The position numbers and the translations under genes are program-made. This document shows positions 55,353 to 64,000 of a DNA stretch of 64,000 nucleotides, one piece after another. Below the pieces are notes generated by a model. The model was not told where the DNA came from. It worked only from the letters and a program-made list of their open reading frames with translations, and ran no database searches. The stretch is from NCBI RefSeq assembly GCF_000151315.2, contig NW_011887292.1, positions 1,618,747 to 1,682,746 of the forward strand, given 5' to 3'. Positions within the stretch are counted from its first letter, which is position 1. The number at the start of each line of letters is the position of its first letter. This DNA is from Capsaspora owczarzaki ATCC 30864 (Eukaryota > Opisthokonta > Filasterea).

Positions 55353-58126
55353 ATGTCTGAAACCCTCAAGTGGACCCTTGGCCTGCTGAACAACGGCAAG
55401 TACCTGACCCAGGAGACCTTCGGCAACCAGATGAACATCAGCAGTAAGTTGAACCGCCGCGCGTTTTTGGATGTTGTTCTGTGCAAACGCGATCGATTGA
55501 AGAAAAGACCACAAAAAAAAAAAAGAAAAGAAAAAAAAAAGAAAAAAAAAAAACACACAGTGTTCCGCCGCTTGTTTTGCTGAGGGAGCACCTCGACTCA
55601 TCGCCGTGCGGCGCCTCTGAAGCTCGCTGCGCTACATGCAGTTTGCCACGAATGCCAATCGGTGTATGCTGGCGGTCGCGCTCGTTCCTTGCACTGCAAC
55701 AATAGGTGTTCGATACTTTGTTTTTCTTGTTTTTATTTTTCGATTTTTTTATTTTTATTTTTATTATTATTTTTTTGAAGTGTGGCCGTGAAACTTTCGC
55801 GGTGTCTCTGCTGCGCGTTCGCTCGACTGCAAGCGTTCGCTTTTGTCGGCGTTCTGCCAACGACAGCCTTGAGAATCAGTTGCATGTGCGCTGAATCTCC
55901 GTCGCTTGTGCCACTGCCTTTCCTCAACAAATACTAGCGATCTCGCCAAAAAACAAAAGTTTTTTTTTGTGTTTTTTGTTATTTTTTATTTAAAAAAACT
56001 CTTCAACACTCACAGTTTGCGCTGCTTTGCTTTGCGTTTTCCGTGCTCTGCTTCCGCGCTTTGACCAGGCCCGTTCCTCCGCAAGAAGCAGATCTTCACT
56101 CTTGAGCAGAACCCCGGCTCGAGCGTCGTCTTCTTCCTTACGTAAGTTGCGCGTTGCTCCATGTCATCGACTTTTTTCCTTTTCCTTTTTTTTTTTTCCT
56201 TTTTTTTTTTTCTCTCTTTCTTCTTCTCTTCCTTCTCTCGATTGCTGCAATCGTCGACGGCGGGCGGATGGTTTGGCGACGCCCGAGGGACTGTTGCGTT
56301 GGACGCAGAGCTCCTGTCGGGCTCCCTGTCCCCATGTTGTGCATCCGGCGAAGTCTTGCTTGTGCCTTTTTTTTTTTTTAGTTGTTTCAATTTCAATGTT
56401 GTTTGTTATGTGTTTTGTTTGTTTTGCGGCTGGATTTGGCACTACTTTCTTTTCTTGGTGCGGTGCTTTTTATTTTTTATTTTTACTTTATTTTATTTTA
56501 TTTTCAGCTTTGCTTTTTTTCTTTCTTTCGTCTCGTGCGCTGGGCAGTTGCAGCCTCTTTGATGCCCGTTTGGTTTGACACATCCTTTCCCCCTTTCTTT
56601 GGATGCATCGCTTGCTCGTGCTGCACGTTCAATTTTGCGGTGGTCGGTTTGTTTTCCATTTATTTTTCTTGATGTTCAGTTCCACCTTCCTCTGCACCAC
56701 CTTCCTCTGCACCACCTTCCATTCATTCCTTCCCACATCTTGAATGATTGCTGACTCTTCGTCTCTTCCTGCACTCCAACCAACTGTGATGCTCACATTG
56801 TTTGATTTTCCCCTCCTCCATGTCCTACTTATTTCCCCAAATCCACGCAGCCCCAACGGCAAGTACCTGAGCGCTGGCCCCAAGGGCGAGTTCAACGGCG
56901 CCGCCGAGGAGAAGGGCAAGAACGAGGAGTGGACTGTCGTCCCCCAGGCTGACGGCCGCTGGGCGCTCAAGTCCACCCACGGCTACTACTTTGGTGGCAC
57001 GGAGGCGTCTCTGCACGCTTTCGGCCGTGAGGTTGGCGAGTCTGAGAAGTGGTCCATCCACCTTGCCATGCACCCCCAGGTTTGCATCCGCAACGTCAAC
57101 CGCAAGATGTACGTCCACCTTGCTGGCGAGGAGCTGACTGCCGACGAGGCCATCCCGTGGGGCCACGACGCGCTCGTCACCTTTGAGTTCAAGGGCGGCA
57201 AGTATGCTCTGCGCGCCTCGAACAACAAGTTCCTCGACAAGAGCGGCAAGCTCGTCGACGCTGTCAACGACGACTCTCTCTACATTATCGAGTTCAACGA
57301 CTCTCAGATTGCCCTCAAGGCCAACGACGGCAAGTACCTCCAGGGCTACGGCCCCAAGGGCGCCCTCCAGGCCCGCCGCACCCAGGTCGGCAAGGACGAG
57401 CTCTTTGAGCTTGAGGACTCGCACCCCCAGTTCTTCCTCACCGGCCAGAACGGCAAGCGCGTCTCCATCCGCCAGACTGAGGAGATCAAGGCCCACCAGG
57501 CCATCGGCGACGAGACCGACGCCGAGATTTTCCAGATGGAGCTTGTTGGCAGCAAGGTTGCCTTCCGCTCGAACAAGGGCAAGTACTGGACCTCGCAGGA
57601 CGGCGCCATCAAGGCCACCTCGGACAAGCGTGGCGACACTGAGCTTTTCGACGCCACTTGGCTCGGCCACCAGGTTGCCCTCAAGGCCTCCAACGGCAAG
57701 TTTGTGGCCATGAAGCCCAACGGCTCGTACGCTGCCACCGGCGACGAGATTGACGAGATTGCCAAGATCACCCTCACCCTCAAGAACCGCCCTCAGCTCG
57801 TCCTCCGCTGCGAGTACGGCTTTGTTGCCACCAAGGCCAAGGAGGCTATTGTTGCCAACGGTGTCGAGCACGAGGTTCTCTCCCTCGAGGCCAACGAGGG
57901 TGTCTACGCCTTCAAGAGCGCCAACGGCAAGTACTGGAAGCTTGAGGGCGACGGCAGCTTCACCGCCACCGGCGCCGCCCCCGAGCAGTTCCACTTTGAG
58001 TTCCTCCTCCACACTCGATTTGCCATCAAGCACGTTGCCTCTGGCAAGTACATCAAGGGCGAGCACCAGGGCAACTTCCGGGCTACCTCGACCTCTGTCA
58101 CCAAGGACGAGCTCTGGGAGTACTAA
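55353..58126 (+). CDS. FSCN1: Fascin, actin-bundling protein
   Basis: Crosslinks F-actin into tight parallel bundles in filopodia. Three exons (55353-55443, 56069-56141, 56851-58126) give 1440 nt and 479 residues (human fascin-1 has 493). It has four beta-trefoil domains. Domain 1 starts LKWTLGLLNNGKYLTQETFG, followed by RKKQIFTLEQNPG, DGRWALKSTHGYYFGGTE, EKWSIHLAMHPQV, ALKANDGKYLQGYGPKG, VGKDELFELEDS, TDAEIFQMELVGSKVAFRS, GKYWTSQDG, ALKASNGKFV and the C-terminal DELWEY (human ASLWEY). The position of the PKC-regulated Ser39 of human fascin aligns with Phe33 here. A Ser lies two residues earlier, at the exon junction. Codon use is strongly biased to C-ending codons (AAG, CTC, GTC), suggesting high expression. 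Confidence 0.96.
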
Positions 58127-58588
58127 GCGAACGTCTTCTTGTTCCAGCTCATTCACACAATTTTTTTTTTTGTGGTGGATGCAAAAGTTGTGTTGTTTGG
58201 TTGTTCCTGTGAAGTTTTTGATTTGACACTGCTTTTTTTTGTCAATGTGTACAATTTCTTGTCTCCCATGAGTCTTTGTTTTATTCTGAGTAAATCTGAG
58301 AGTAATCCGAACATATCACGGTGACGGGCAAGGGCAGTCTTTACCCTGTGTTTGCAACAATGGACGGCGGTAAAAGCAGCTATTCTCCCCCTTCCTCCTC
58401 GTTTCTGTCGTTCCCTGTCATGTGTTCTTCTCCCTTTGGTTTTTTTCGACGATAATGTTGCGCACACAAGTCAATGGAGACGTTTGATGTGTGCTCGCGA
58501 GGCAGCTAGGCAGCTAGCTCACTTTGACTGGGGTTGTTGGTGAATTTTGGCCTCCGTGTTGCGCGTTCCAGAAGCAGCAGCACCAGCC
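58127..58588. other. Intergenic region, fascin/PHD gene
   Basis: 462 bp. T-rich sequence just after the fascin stop is probably its 3' UTR. A TTCCAG|AAGCAG site at about 58566-58577 could be the acceptor of an unseen upstream 5' UTR exon of the PHD gene. Nothing else was seen. Confidence 0.5.
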
Positions 58589-61384
58589 ATGTACGAGTCC
58601 CAGCGGGTCAACCTGCGGACATCCAGGACCATGCTGGCACAGTACGCACTGGGCTTGCAAGAGTGCGCCGAGTTTAACGTCGAGGTCGGAATTGGACGGC
58701 GAGCGCGGCCAACTGCGATCGATCATTTTACTGGTATCGTTTTCGTCGAAGCGCAGCGCGTCGCTCGGATATCCGCAGCGTTGACCGCCGTCTCGCAGCA
58801 TCCAGTTGCTACAATGCACGGCCAGACAAGCGATGCCTACCCACTGTAAGCGCTCCGAGGTCCAGGGTTGGGTGTGTGGCTGTCCCATCAGACAACCTCA
58901 GACAACATCAGAGCTAACTTGGCCCCGTCCCCACCCATCCCCCCGCCTTCCCGTTGCGCGCAGATACACACCAGAGCAAGTCAAGTATCTCCCCTTGGAC
59001 TCTGCGTCCAAGCAGCTGCCTCGTGCGCGACCGGCATGGCAATCGGTCAGCGTTTCGCTCCCGTTTGTTTCAGGGCCGCCGTTGCTCCCCATCGCCGTTC
59101 CAATTCCAGAGAAGGACGTGAGTGGCTCAGACAATAGCGGAATGATGTTTGGAGAAGATGTGGTGGATTAAAGGAGGGGGGGGGAGGTGTTGATGTTTTG
59201 TTTGGTTGGGTTTCGTTTGTTTGTTCAATCGTTCTTGTCGTTCGTTGATTTCTCCGAATCCAGCCTCCGGCACCCAAGCGAAAGGCCGAAGATTTGCCCG
59301 CGGGTATTATCAAGGTACAAACGGCACCGTCATTCAATTTCCTCTTGCGCGTGCTGTGTCGCGTTTGGTCTGAATTGTTTTCCATGTGACTTTGCGCAGA
59401 AACCTAGACGTGTCATCTCAGGCTTGACGTGCTCTGAATGCGGTAGCACCAACGAATACACACCCTCTGGCGAAGACGACGACATGGTTGCATGCGCCTC
59501 CTGCAACAATGGTGGTGAGCCATCATTTTTTTTTTTTGGTTTCCCTACGTCTGCAGCTTTTGGTGTATGGTGATGGTGTAATTTCCTCATGCTTTGCGTC
59601 GTTGCTTGGCGCCACACAGGTCATGTATCATGCTTCCACATGACCAAACTGATGGGTGAAACTGTTCAAACGTATGGGTGGGAGTGTTCCAACTGCAAGT
59701 CCTGTGCCATGTGCAACTCGACCGAAAATGAGGTGAAACGCTCACGCTTGTATGCTTGTGCTTGTATCTGCCGAACAAGCATCAGTGTTTGACTCGGAGC
59801 TGAGTTGTCGACGTTGATTCCTTTTCCGTCTTCTTTTGCAGACCGAGATGCTTCTCTGTGATGTTTGCGATCGCGGTTATCACATTCAATGCATCGATCT
59901 CAAAACCATGCCATTGGGTAAGGCACCGTCGACTGAGACTGAGGCGCAGTTGCATGCGGAAGTATATTTTTTTTTTTGCTCGCTCACTTTCTCGTACGCG
60001 TTTCGCGCAGGCCGATGGGTGTGCTCTTTATGTAACGCGTGCACAAACTGCCACAGCAAACTGGCTGGTGCTATTCTACCGAGAAAAGAGGTAGGTTGTC
60101 TTTTCCTTCCTTGTTCGAGCCTTTCCGGATTTTTTGTAATTTCGCTCACCAATCGAACACGCGCAGTTTACTCGACCAACAGATGGATCGGCCAGTCGAC
60201 TGGCTCACGTTCTATGCCACAGATGTGCAAAGTATGAAGTTCTGCTCTGCTCGTTCGTGTGTGCAACGCACATTTTGCTACTTTTGCAGAGTTTTGGTTT
60301 TTTTTCCCCTCAATTGCGCGTTTGACACTTGTCCTTTGCTTCTTTCGCCGTAGGAGCTGGAGCCAGCACGAGTACTGCGCAATCTGCTTGAAAGTCAACC
60401 ATCCCGGAGAAAAGCTCCGATTGTACAAGTGCGATGGCTGCTTGCGGCAGACGCATCCGTCCTGCGACAAGCTTTACAAACGGCCGCGAGGCAGAACGCG
60501 GTACTTTTGCCCGATCTGCCGCGGCGATTCGCAAGATCCAATCCTGCCAAACTTTGTCACCACCAAAACAATCCAGATGGAGAGTTGGCAGCAGAGTGTC
60601 ACCAACGAGCAGCAGGCTGGCGGCGCTGCGGAAGTGCCCGAGGCGGCTGCCGACAACGATGGAGGGTTTGTTCCCACCGTACTGGAGCCCCGAACCAAGG
60701 TGCTGGACCAACGCATGAAGGAGCACTGGCATGGCGAAGCATTGCGACGACGGCCTGCCGAGATTGCATACGGTCCTCCGAAGGTGGTTGCGATGGAAGC
60801 CGACGCCGTTGAGAAGGACGATGTGCAAACAACTACAACTGCCACTGCAACTGCAACTGCAACTGCAACTGCACCTCCAACTGCAACTACAACTACAACT
60901 ACAACTACAACTCCAGCTACAGCCAATGAGCCAAGCCAGACAGGAGACCCTCAGACAACCATCAGCCGACACCTCAGCTGATGGCGCTTCCGCTCCTCCA
61001 CCATCATCTGCCGTGAAACGCCGAGGCCGGCCGCCCAAGTCGTCCTCTGCTAGCCGTACAGGGTCTGATGCAGACTCGGATTCTGAAGAATCCTTCCGAG
61101 CCGCCTCTCCGTCCGTGTTGCGGTCTCGGCGAGCTGCTGCGGTTGCAGCGACCCCCAGGTCGACGCCTCGCCGCGGCGCTGTTGTGACGCCGTCACCACT
61201 CGCCAAGGCCCCTGCGTCCCGTCGTGCAGCTGCAGCAGCTGCAGCAGCCATAGCACGAGCGAATTCAGATCAAGAGTCTGACGACGACGACGACGACCAG
61301 GACGACGACCAGGAGGACGACGATGACGACGAGGAAGTGCGTGCGCCAGTTCGGACTACACGACGGTCAACACGACGGTCGTAA
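58589..61384 (+). CDS. PHD-finger protein with double PHD (DPF/PHF10-like) and AT-hook
   Basis: Exons 58589-58845, 58964-59117, 59264-59314, 59400-59514, 59620-59732, 59842-59917, 60011-60090, 60167-60231 and 60354 onward keep phase. After an N-terminal region with YTPEQVKYLPLD come a first PHD (LTCSECGS ... ACASCNNGGHVSCF ... WECSNC) and an adjoining second PHD (CAMCNS, EMLLCDVCDRGYHIQCI, GRWVCSLC). The tight tandem and the CDxCDRGYH pattern are those of DPF1-3, PHF10 and KAT6 double PHDs, which read acetylated or acylated histone H3. A third PHD-like zinc module follows (CAICLK, YKCDGCLRQTHPSC, YFCPIC). The 3' part in another frame encodes KRRGRPPKSS (AT-hook), a basic region and an acidic tail ending at 61384. 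I infer an intron from about 60784 to 60922. A SWI/SNF (BAF45/PHF10) role is likely but unproven. Confidence 0.78.
60838..60915. repeat. (CTGCAA)n/(CTACAA)n hexanucleotide repeat
   Basis: About a dozen ACTGCA/ACTACA-type units lie near the 3' end of the PHD gene. I think they fall inside an intron. If exonic, they would encode (Thr-Ala)n or (Leu-Gln)n depending on frame. Confidence 0.85.
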
Positions 61385-61716
61385 CCCATGACGTCGGCCG
61401 CGGCTGTTGAGGGCGCGGGCTTGTTGGCTTTTTTGGAATCCTGTCCTTTTCGACTTTGACACGTTTTTCTTCCCCCCCTTCATTGTTCAGACAAAATGTA
61501 AATGAAGCGATAGTGTATTTGTCCCACCTCAACCAGCAATGCGGAAACAAAACCCCCAGAAACAAAACAACAACAAGTGGCATGCAGAACATGGCGAAAT
61601 TTCCACAGGGTCGGCAGGCACTGGTCTTTGACAGGTGTTTCATCCCAAATTGCATCGAAGAGGATGGCGGTGACATGCAGGCAAAAGCACACACACAAAA
61701 GAGCAGACTTTTGCTT
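61385..61716. other. Convergent 3' region, PHD gene/PRDX4
   Basis: 332 bp between stops, with short A- and C-rich stretches and no recognisable feature. Confidence 0.5.
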
Positions 61717-62245
61717 TTACTGCTTGTTGAAGTACTCTTGCGAGTCCTTGACGTCGGGCTTGATGGTGGCCTTGCCAGGGGTCCAGCCAGCGGGGCAAAC
61801 CTCGCCGTGCTTGTCAGTGTACTGGAAAGCCTGGACGAGGCGGAGGGTCTCATCGACCGAGCGGCCAACGGGCAGATCGTTGATGGTGATCTGGCGGAGA
61901 ATGCCCTTGTCGTCGATGATGAAGAGGCCACGGAGCGCAATGCCGGCATCCTCGAGGAGCACGCCATAGTCGCGCGAGATGGTCTTGGTGACGTCCGCGA
62001 GGATCGGGATGTTCATGGGGCCGAGGCCGCCGTTCTTGCGCGGGGTGTTGATCCAGGCCAAGTGGGAGAACTTGGAGTCGATCGAGGCAGCGACGACGGC
62101 AGTGTTGAGCGCCTCAAACTCCTTGACGCGGTCGCTGAAAGCGATGATCTCGGTGGGGCAGACGAAAGTGCTGCAGGCGAGATAGGTGAGCCATGTTTTG
62201 TTGTGCGTTCGATATTCCAATCCCAATCCGAATCCGAATCCCAAT

Positions 62246-62286
<41 letters not shown>

Positions 62287-62738
62287 CCGCGATCTCTCTC
62301 AATTGGTGCTGTTCGCTCCAAATGCTGGGACACTTGCGCTTCAAACGATGGAGCGAAAGAACGCAAAAGCGCAACCAACAAAAAAAAAAAAAAAAAGGGG
62401 GGGGGATCAAAACGGAGCTTGTAGACTTACAAGTCGAGGGGGTAGAAGAAGAGGACGAGGTACTTGCCCTTGAAGTCGCTGAGCTTGACGGTCTTGAACT
62501 CGCCGTTGCTGACCGCGTCCGTCTCAAAGTGGGGAGCGGGCTTCTGAATCTGGGCCTTGGACATGACTAGAACGTGCTCTGCGGGGCGCGATCCACGGAA
62601 TTGGTGGTTGTCGTTGGGGAAGACGTGGTCAGTCTCGTAGCGATCGCAATGCTCAAACGCACACACACAAGCGGCCATCATCATCAGCATCACGACCAGC
62701 AACCGCGCTGTTGTTGTTGTCGTCGTCTTCATTGTCAT
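61717..62738 (-). CDS. PRDX4: Peroxiredoxin-4, typical 2-Cys, secretory pathway
   Basis: Reduces H2O2 and feeds disulfide formation in the ER. Two exons (62431-62738, 61717-62170) give 762 nt and 253 residues. The signal peptide is [18 protein letters not shown]. An N-terminal Cys31 (FEHCDRYET) corresponds to the extra PRDX4 cysteine. The core has KISKPAP-like [33 protein letters not shown], peroxidatic C107 in [18 protein letters not shown]-like [52 protein letters not shown] and resolving C228 in HGEVCPAGW. It ends [13 protein letters not shown] plus the C-terminal YF are the two motifs that make eukaryotic peroxiredoxins prone to hyperoxidation. The intron holds a 40-bp poly-A (minus-strand poly-T) run. 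CCDC43-like is its divergent neighbour. Confidence 0.95.
62246..62285. repeat. Poly-A run of about 40
   Basis: Mononucleotide tract in the PRDX4 intron, on the minus strand a poly-T upstream of the acceptor. Similar shorter runs occur near many acceptors in this window. Confidence 0.9.
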
Positions 62739-63584
62739 CCTCGATAAATAGAAAAAAAAAAGAGAGGTGGAACGCGATTCAAAGGCGGGGAAGGGGAGAT
62801 GCTGGGGTTTGATAGAGGGGAAAGAACAAAAAAACGCGAAGAGACTGAGCGCACTGGCCCATCAAACGCCCATGTGCGAGATTCATTCATGGTTGCTTTT
62901 TTTTTTTCGCTCTTGGCTCTTGGCTCTTGGCGTCGCTCGTCGCGTCGCGTCGCGTCTCGTTGTGGCATCTCACATTCCGCTTGATCACGCGTCGGATGAG
63001 ATCTGGCTGCTGTGCTTGTGCAAGAGCGGAGGCGGATCGCATGGGGGAAGGAAGCAGGGCGATTTGATCGTGGTAGAAAGAAGTCAACGGTCAACGTTGC
63101 AACTTACAACTGCTGTTTGTGCAAACAAAAAGGGGGAGTGAGCCAAGAAGACACCTGCTGAAAGAAAAAAGAAGAAGAAGAGGAATCGGAAAGCACAGAA
63201 ACTACAAGTGGATGATGGTGCAGCAAAACGGCAGGTCGAGTGGCACGGGTTTGAGAGCTTGGAAACTTTCGCGAGCACAGGGAGAGGAACTCGTTGTGTG
63301 CGTTTCGTACATGGATTACAGTAGTTTAACAGTGAATCGAGGGCTTAGCCAGAGGAGCGCAAGCGGAGAGATGCTTCTTCTCGACGGGAAAAGTGGTAGC
63401 CAACAGCATCGTTGTTTGAAGGAAACAAGACGAACTCAACCCAACCCAACGCAAAGGGCTCAAAAAGGACATCCGCGGTGGCACCCCTGAAATTGCACCG
63501 TTGGGCGTTACTACACCATGCTCAGACTGGTGGGCTGTCCCAAATCCCAAATCCAGTCGCGTTACTCACTCGTCCATTTCTCAC
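62739..63584. other. Divergent intergenic region, PRDX4/CCDC43-like
   Basis: 846 bp between divergent starts. It contains repeats of CTTGGCT and CGTCG at about 62910-62960 and GA-rich sequence at about 63163-63185. No coding feature could be supported. Confidence 0.5.
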
Positions 63585-64000
63585 ATGAACGCCGGCACCA
63601 GCACCAGCAACGCAGCGGTCATTGAGCGCTGGTTTGCTCGCCAGCTCGACGCTGTTGGTGCAGATGGCGCCACGTTTGCGCCGTACATCCTCGGCGAGAT
63701 TGACGAAGCACGCAGCGAATGCGACGCCGCAGCACCAGCGAGCGGCTTTGATCTCCACTCGTGCGCGACGACGGCGCTCGTGGAGCAAGCACAGCTGCCT
63801 GCCGACGTCGCCGCCAACGTTGCAGAGCGACTTGTCGAGTACTTGGCTGGAGGCTGCAGCGAGCCGAGCACTGATGACGACCTCCCGTCCCAGCAACCAA
63901 CAAGCGCTGAAAATTTGGCGCCAACTTTGTCGGCAACAACAGATTTGCAGTCAGGTACAAAAGCTGCTTCACGGCCTCACAGTATAGGCGCACAAGTTCC
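63585..64000 (+). CDS. CCDC43-like protein, 5' part cut by window end
   Basis: Open from an ATG at 63585 to the end of the window, at least 138 residues. The N-terminal block WFARQLDAVGADGATFAPYILGEI resembles human CCDC43 ([24 protein letters not shown]), which is the conserved helical domain of that family. It is followed by LPADVAANVAERLVEYL, equivalent to the next conserved helix. A possible donor TCAG|GTACAA at about 63952 could end the first exon. CCDC43 is a small, poorly characterised coiled-coil protein. The assignment rests on one domain, so confidence is moderate. Confidence 0.65.
   Translation, partial: MNAGTSTSNAAVIERWFARQLDAVGADGATFAPYILGEIDEARSECDAAAPASGFDLHSCATTALVEQAQLPADVAANVAERLVEYLAGGCSEPSTDDDLPSQQPTSAENLAPTLSATTDLQSGTKAASRPHSIGAQV

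Noticed and set aside
56825-58156. A 443-residue minus-strand open frame
   Set aside because: Antisense of the fascin last exon; Leu/Val/Gly/Glu-rich translation of C-ending codons with no domain.

Overview
This is nuclear DNA from an intron-rich unicellular eukaryote. About 25 protein-coding genes fit in 64 kb. Introns are short and mostly GT-AG, spacers are short, and microsatellites are very abundant. The gene set points to a holozoan (animal-lineage) protist: fascin ending in LWEY, a PICK1-type PDZ-BAR protein, a TBC1D1/TBC1D4-type PTB-TBC protein, ARMC1, an MTFR family member, DDA1 and a double-PHD protein. A filasterean such as Capsaspora owczarzaki is my best guess. That is inference from gene content and style, not a database match. 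I recognise no transposon, virus-derived element, CRISPR array, rRNA or tRNA.

Layout: 1-787, 3' end of a GDP-mannose-transporter-like gene (+). 935-2434, mitochondrial ribosomal protein bL9m (-). 3159-4316, proteasome subunit PSMB2 (+). 4917-5915, ARMC1 (-). 6433-8393, MTFR-type mitochondrial fission regulator (+). 9109-10833, BAR-like protein (+). 11076-17025, TBC1D1/4-like RabGAP (-). 17522-20362, PICK1-like (+). 20664-24417, eIF2B epsilon (+). 24608-26392, unknown polyQ protein (+). 26523-27478, DDA1 (-). 28854-32933 and 33428-37195, two tandem GtaA-like ectoenzymes (+). 38051-40496, ankyrin-like protein (-). 40735-42316, uL22m (+). 42594-44215, TMLHE/BBOX-type dioxygenase (-). 45317-47052, ALDH9-type dehydrogenase (+). 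47495-48712, SLC35D transporter (-). 49479-50664, PD-(D/E)XK-like gene (+). 50813-53277, CCT alpha/TCP1 (+). 53554-54155, POLR2K (-). 55353-58126, fascin (+). 58589-61384, PHD-finger protein (+). 61717-62738, PRDX4 (-). 63585-64000, CCDC43-like, cut by the window end (+).

No two minus-strand genes are neighbours, so each one forms a head-to-head pair with the next plus-strand gene. Two of these pairs join functional partners. ARMC1/MTFR both concern mitochondrial morphology and distribution, and the arrangement resembles the human 8q13 neighbourhood as I remember it. The TMLHE-like/ALDH9-like pair covers two steps of carnitine biosynthesis. The most novel-looking system is the pair of GtaA-type ectoenzymes: each has a signal peptide, a catalytic ectodomain, an Ala/Ser-rich stalk, one membrane span and a cytoplasmic tail full of tyrosine motifs. 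One tail has four YxxL motifs, two of them at ITAM spacing. The other has nine tyrosines, all in YxxL/I or YxxP motifs. The two genes share a nearly identical block of about 1.66 kb that includes introns, which suggests gene conversion.
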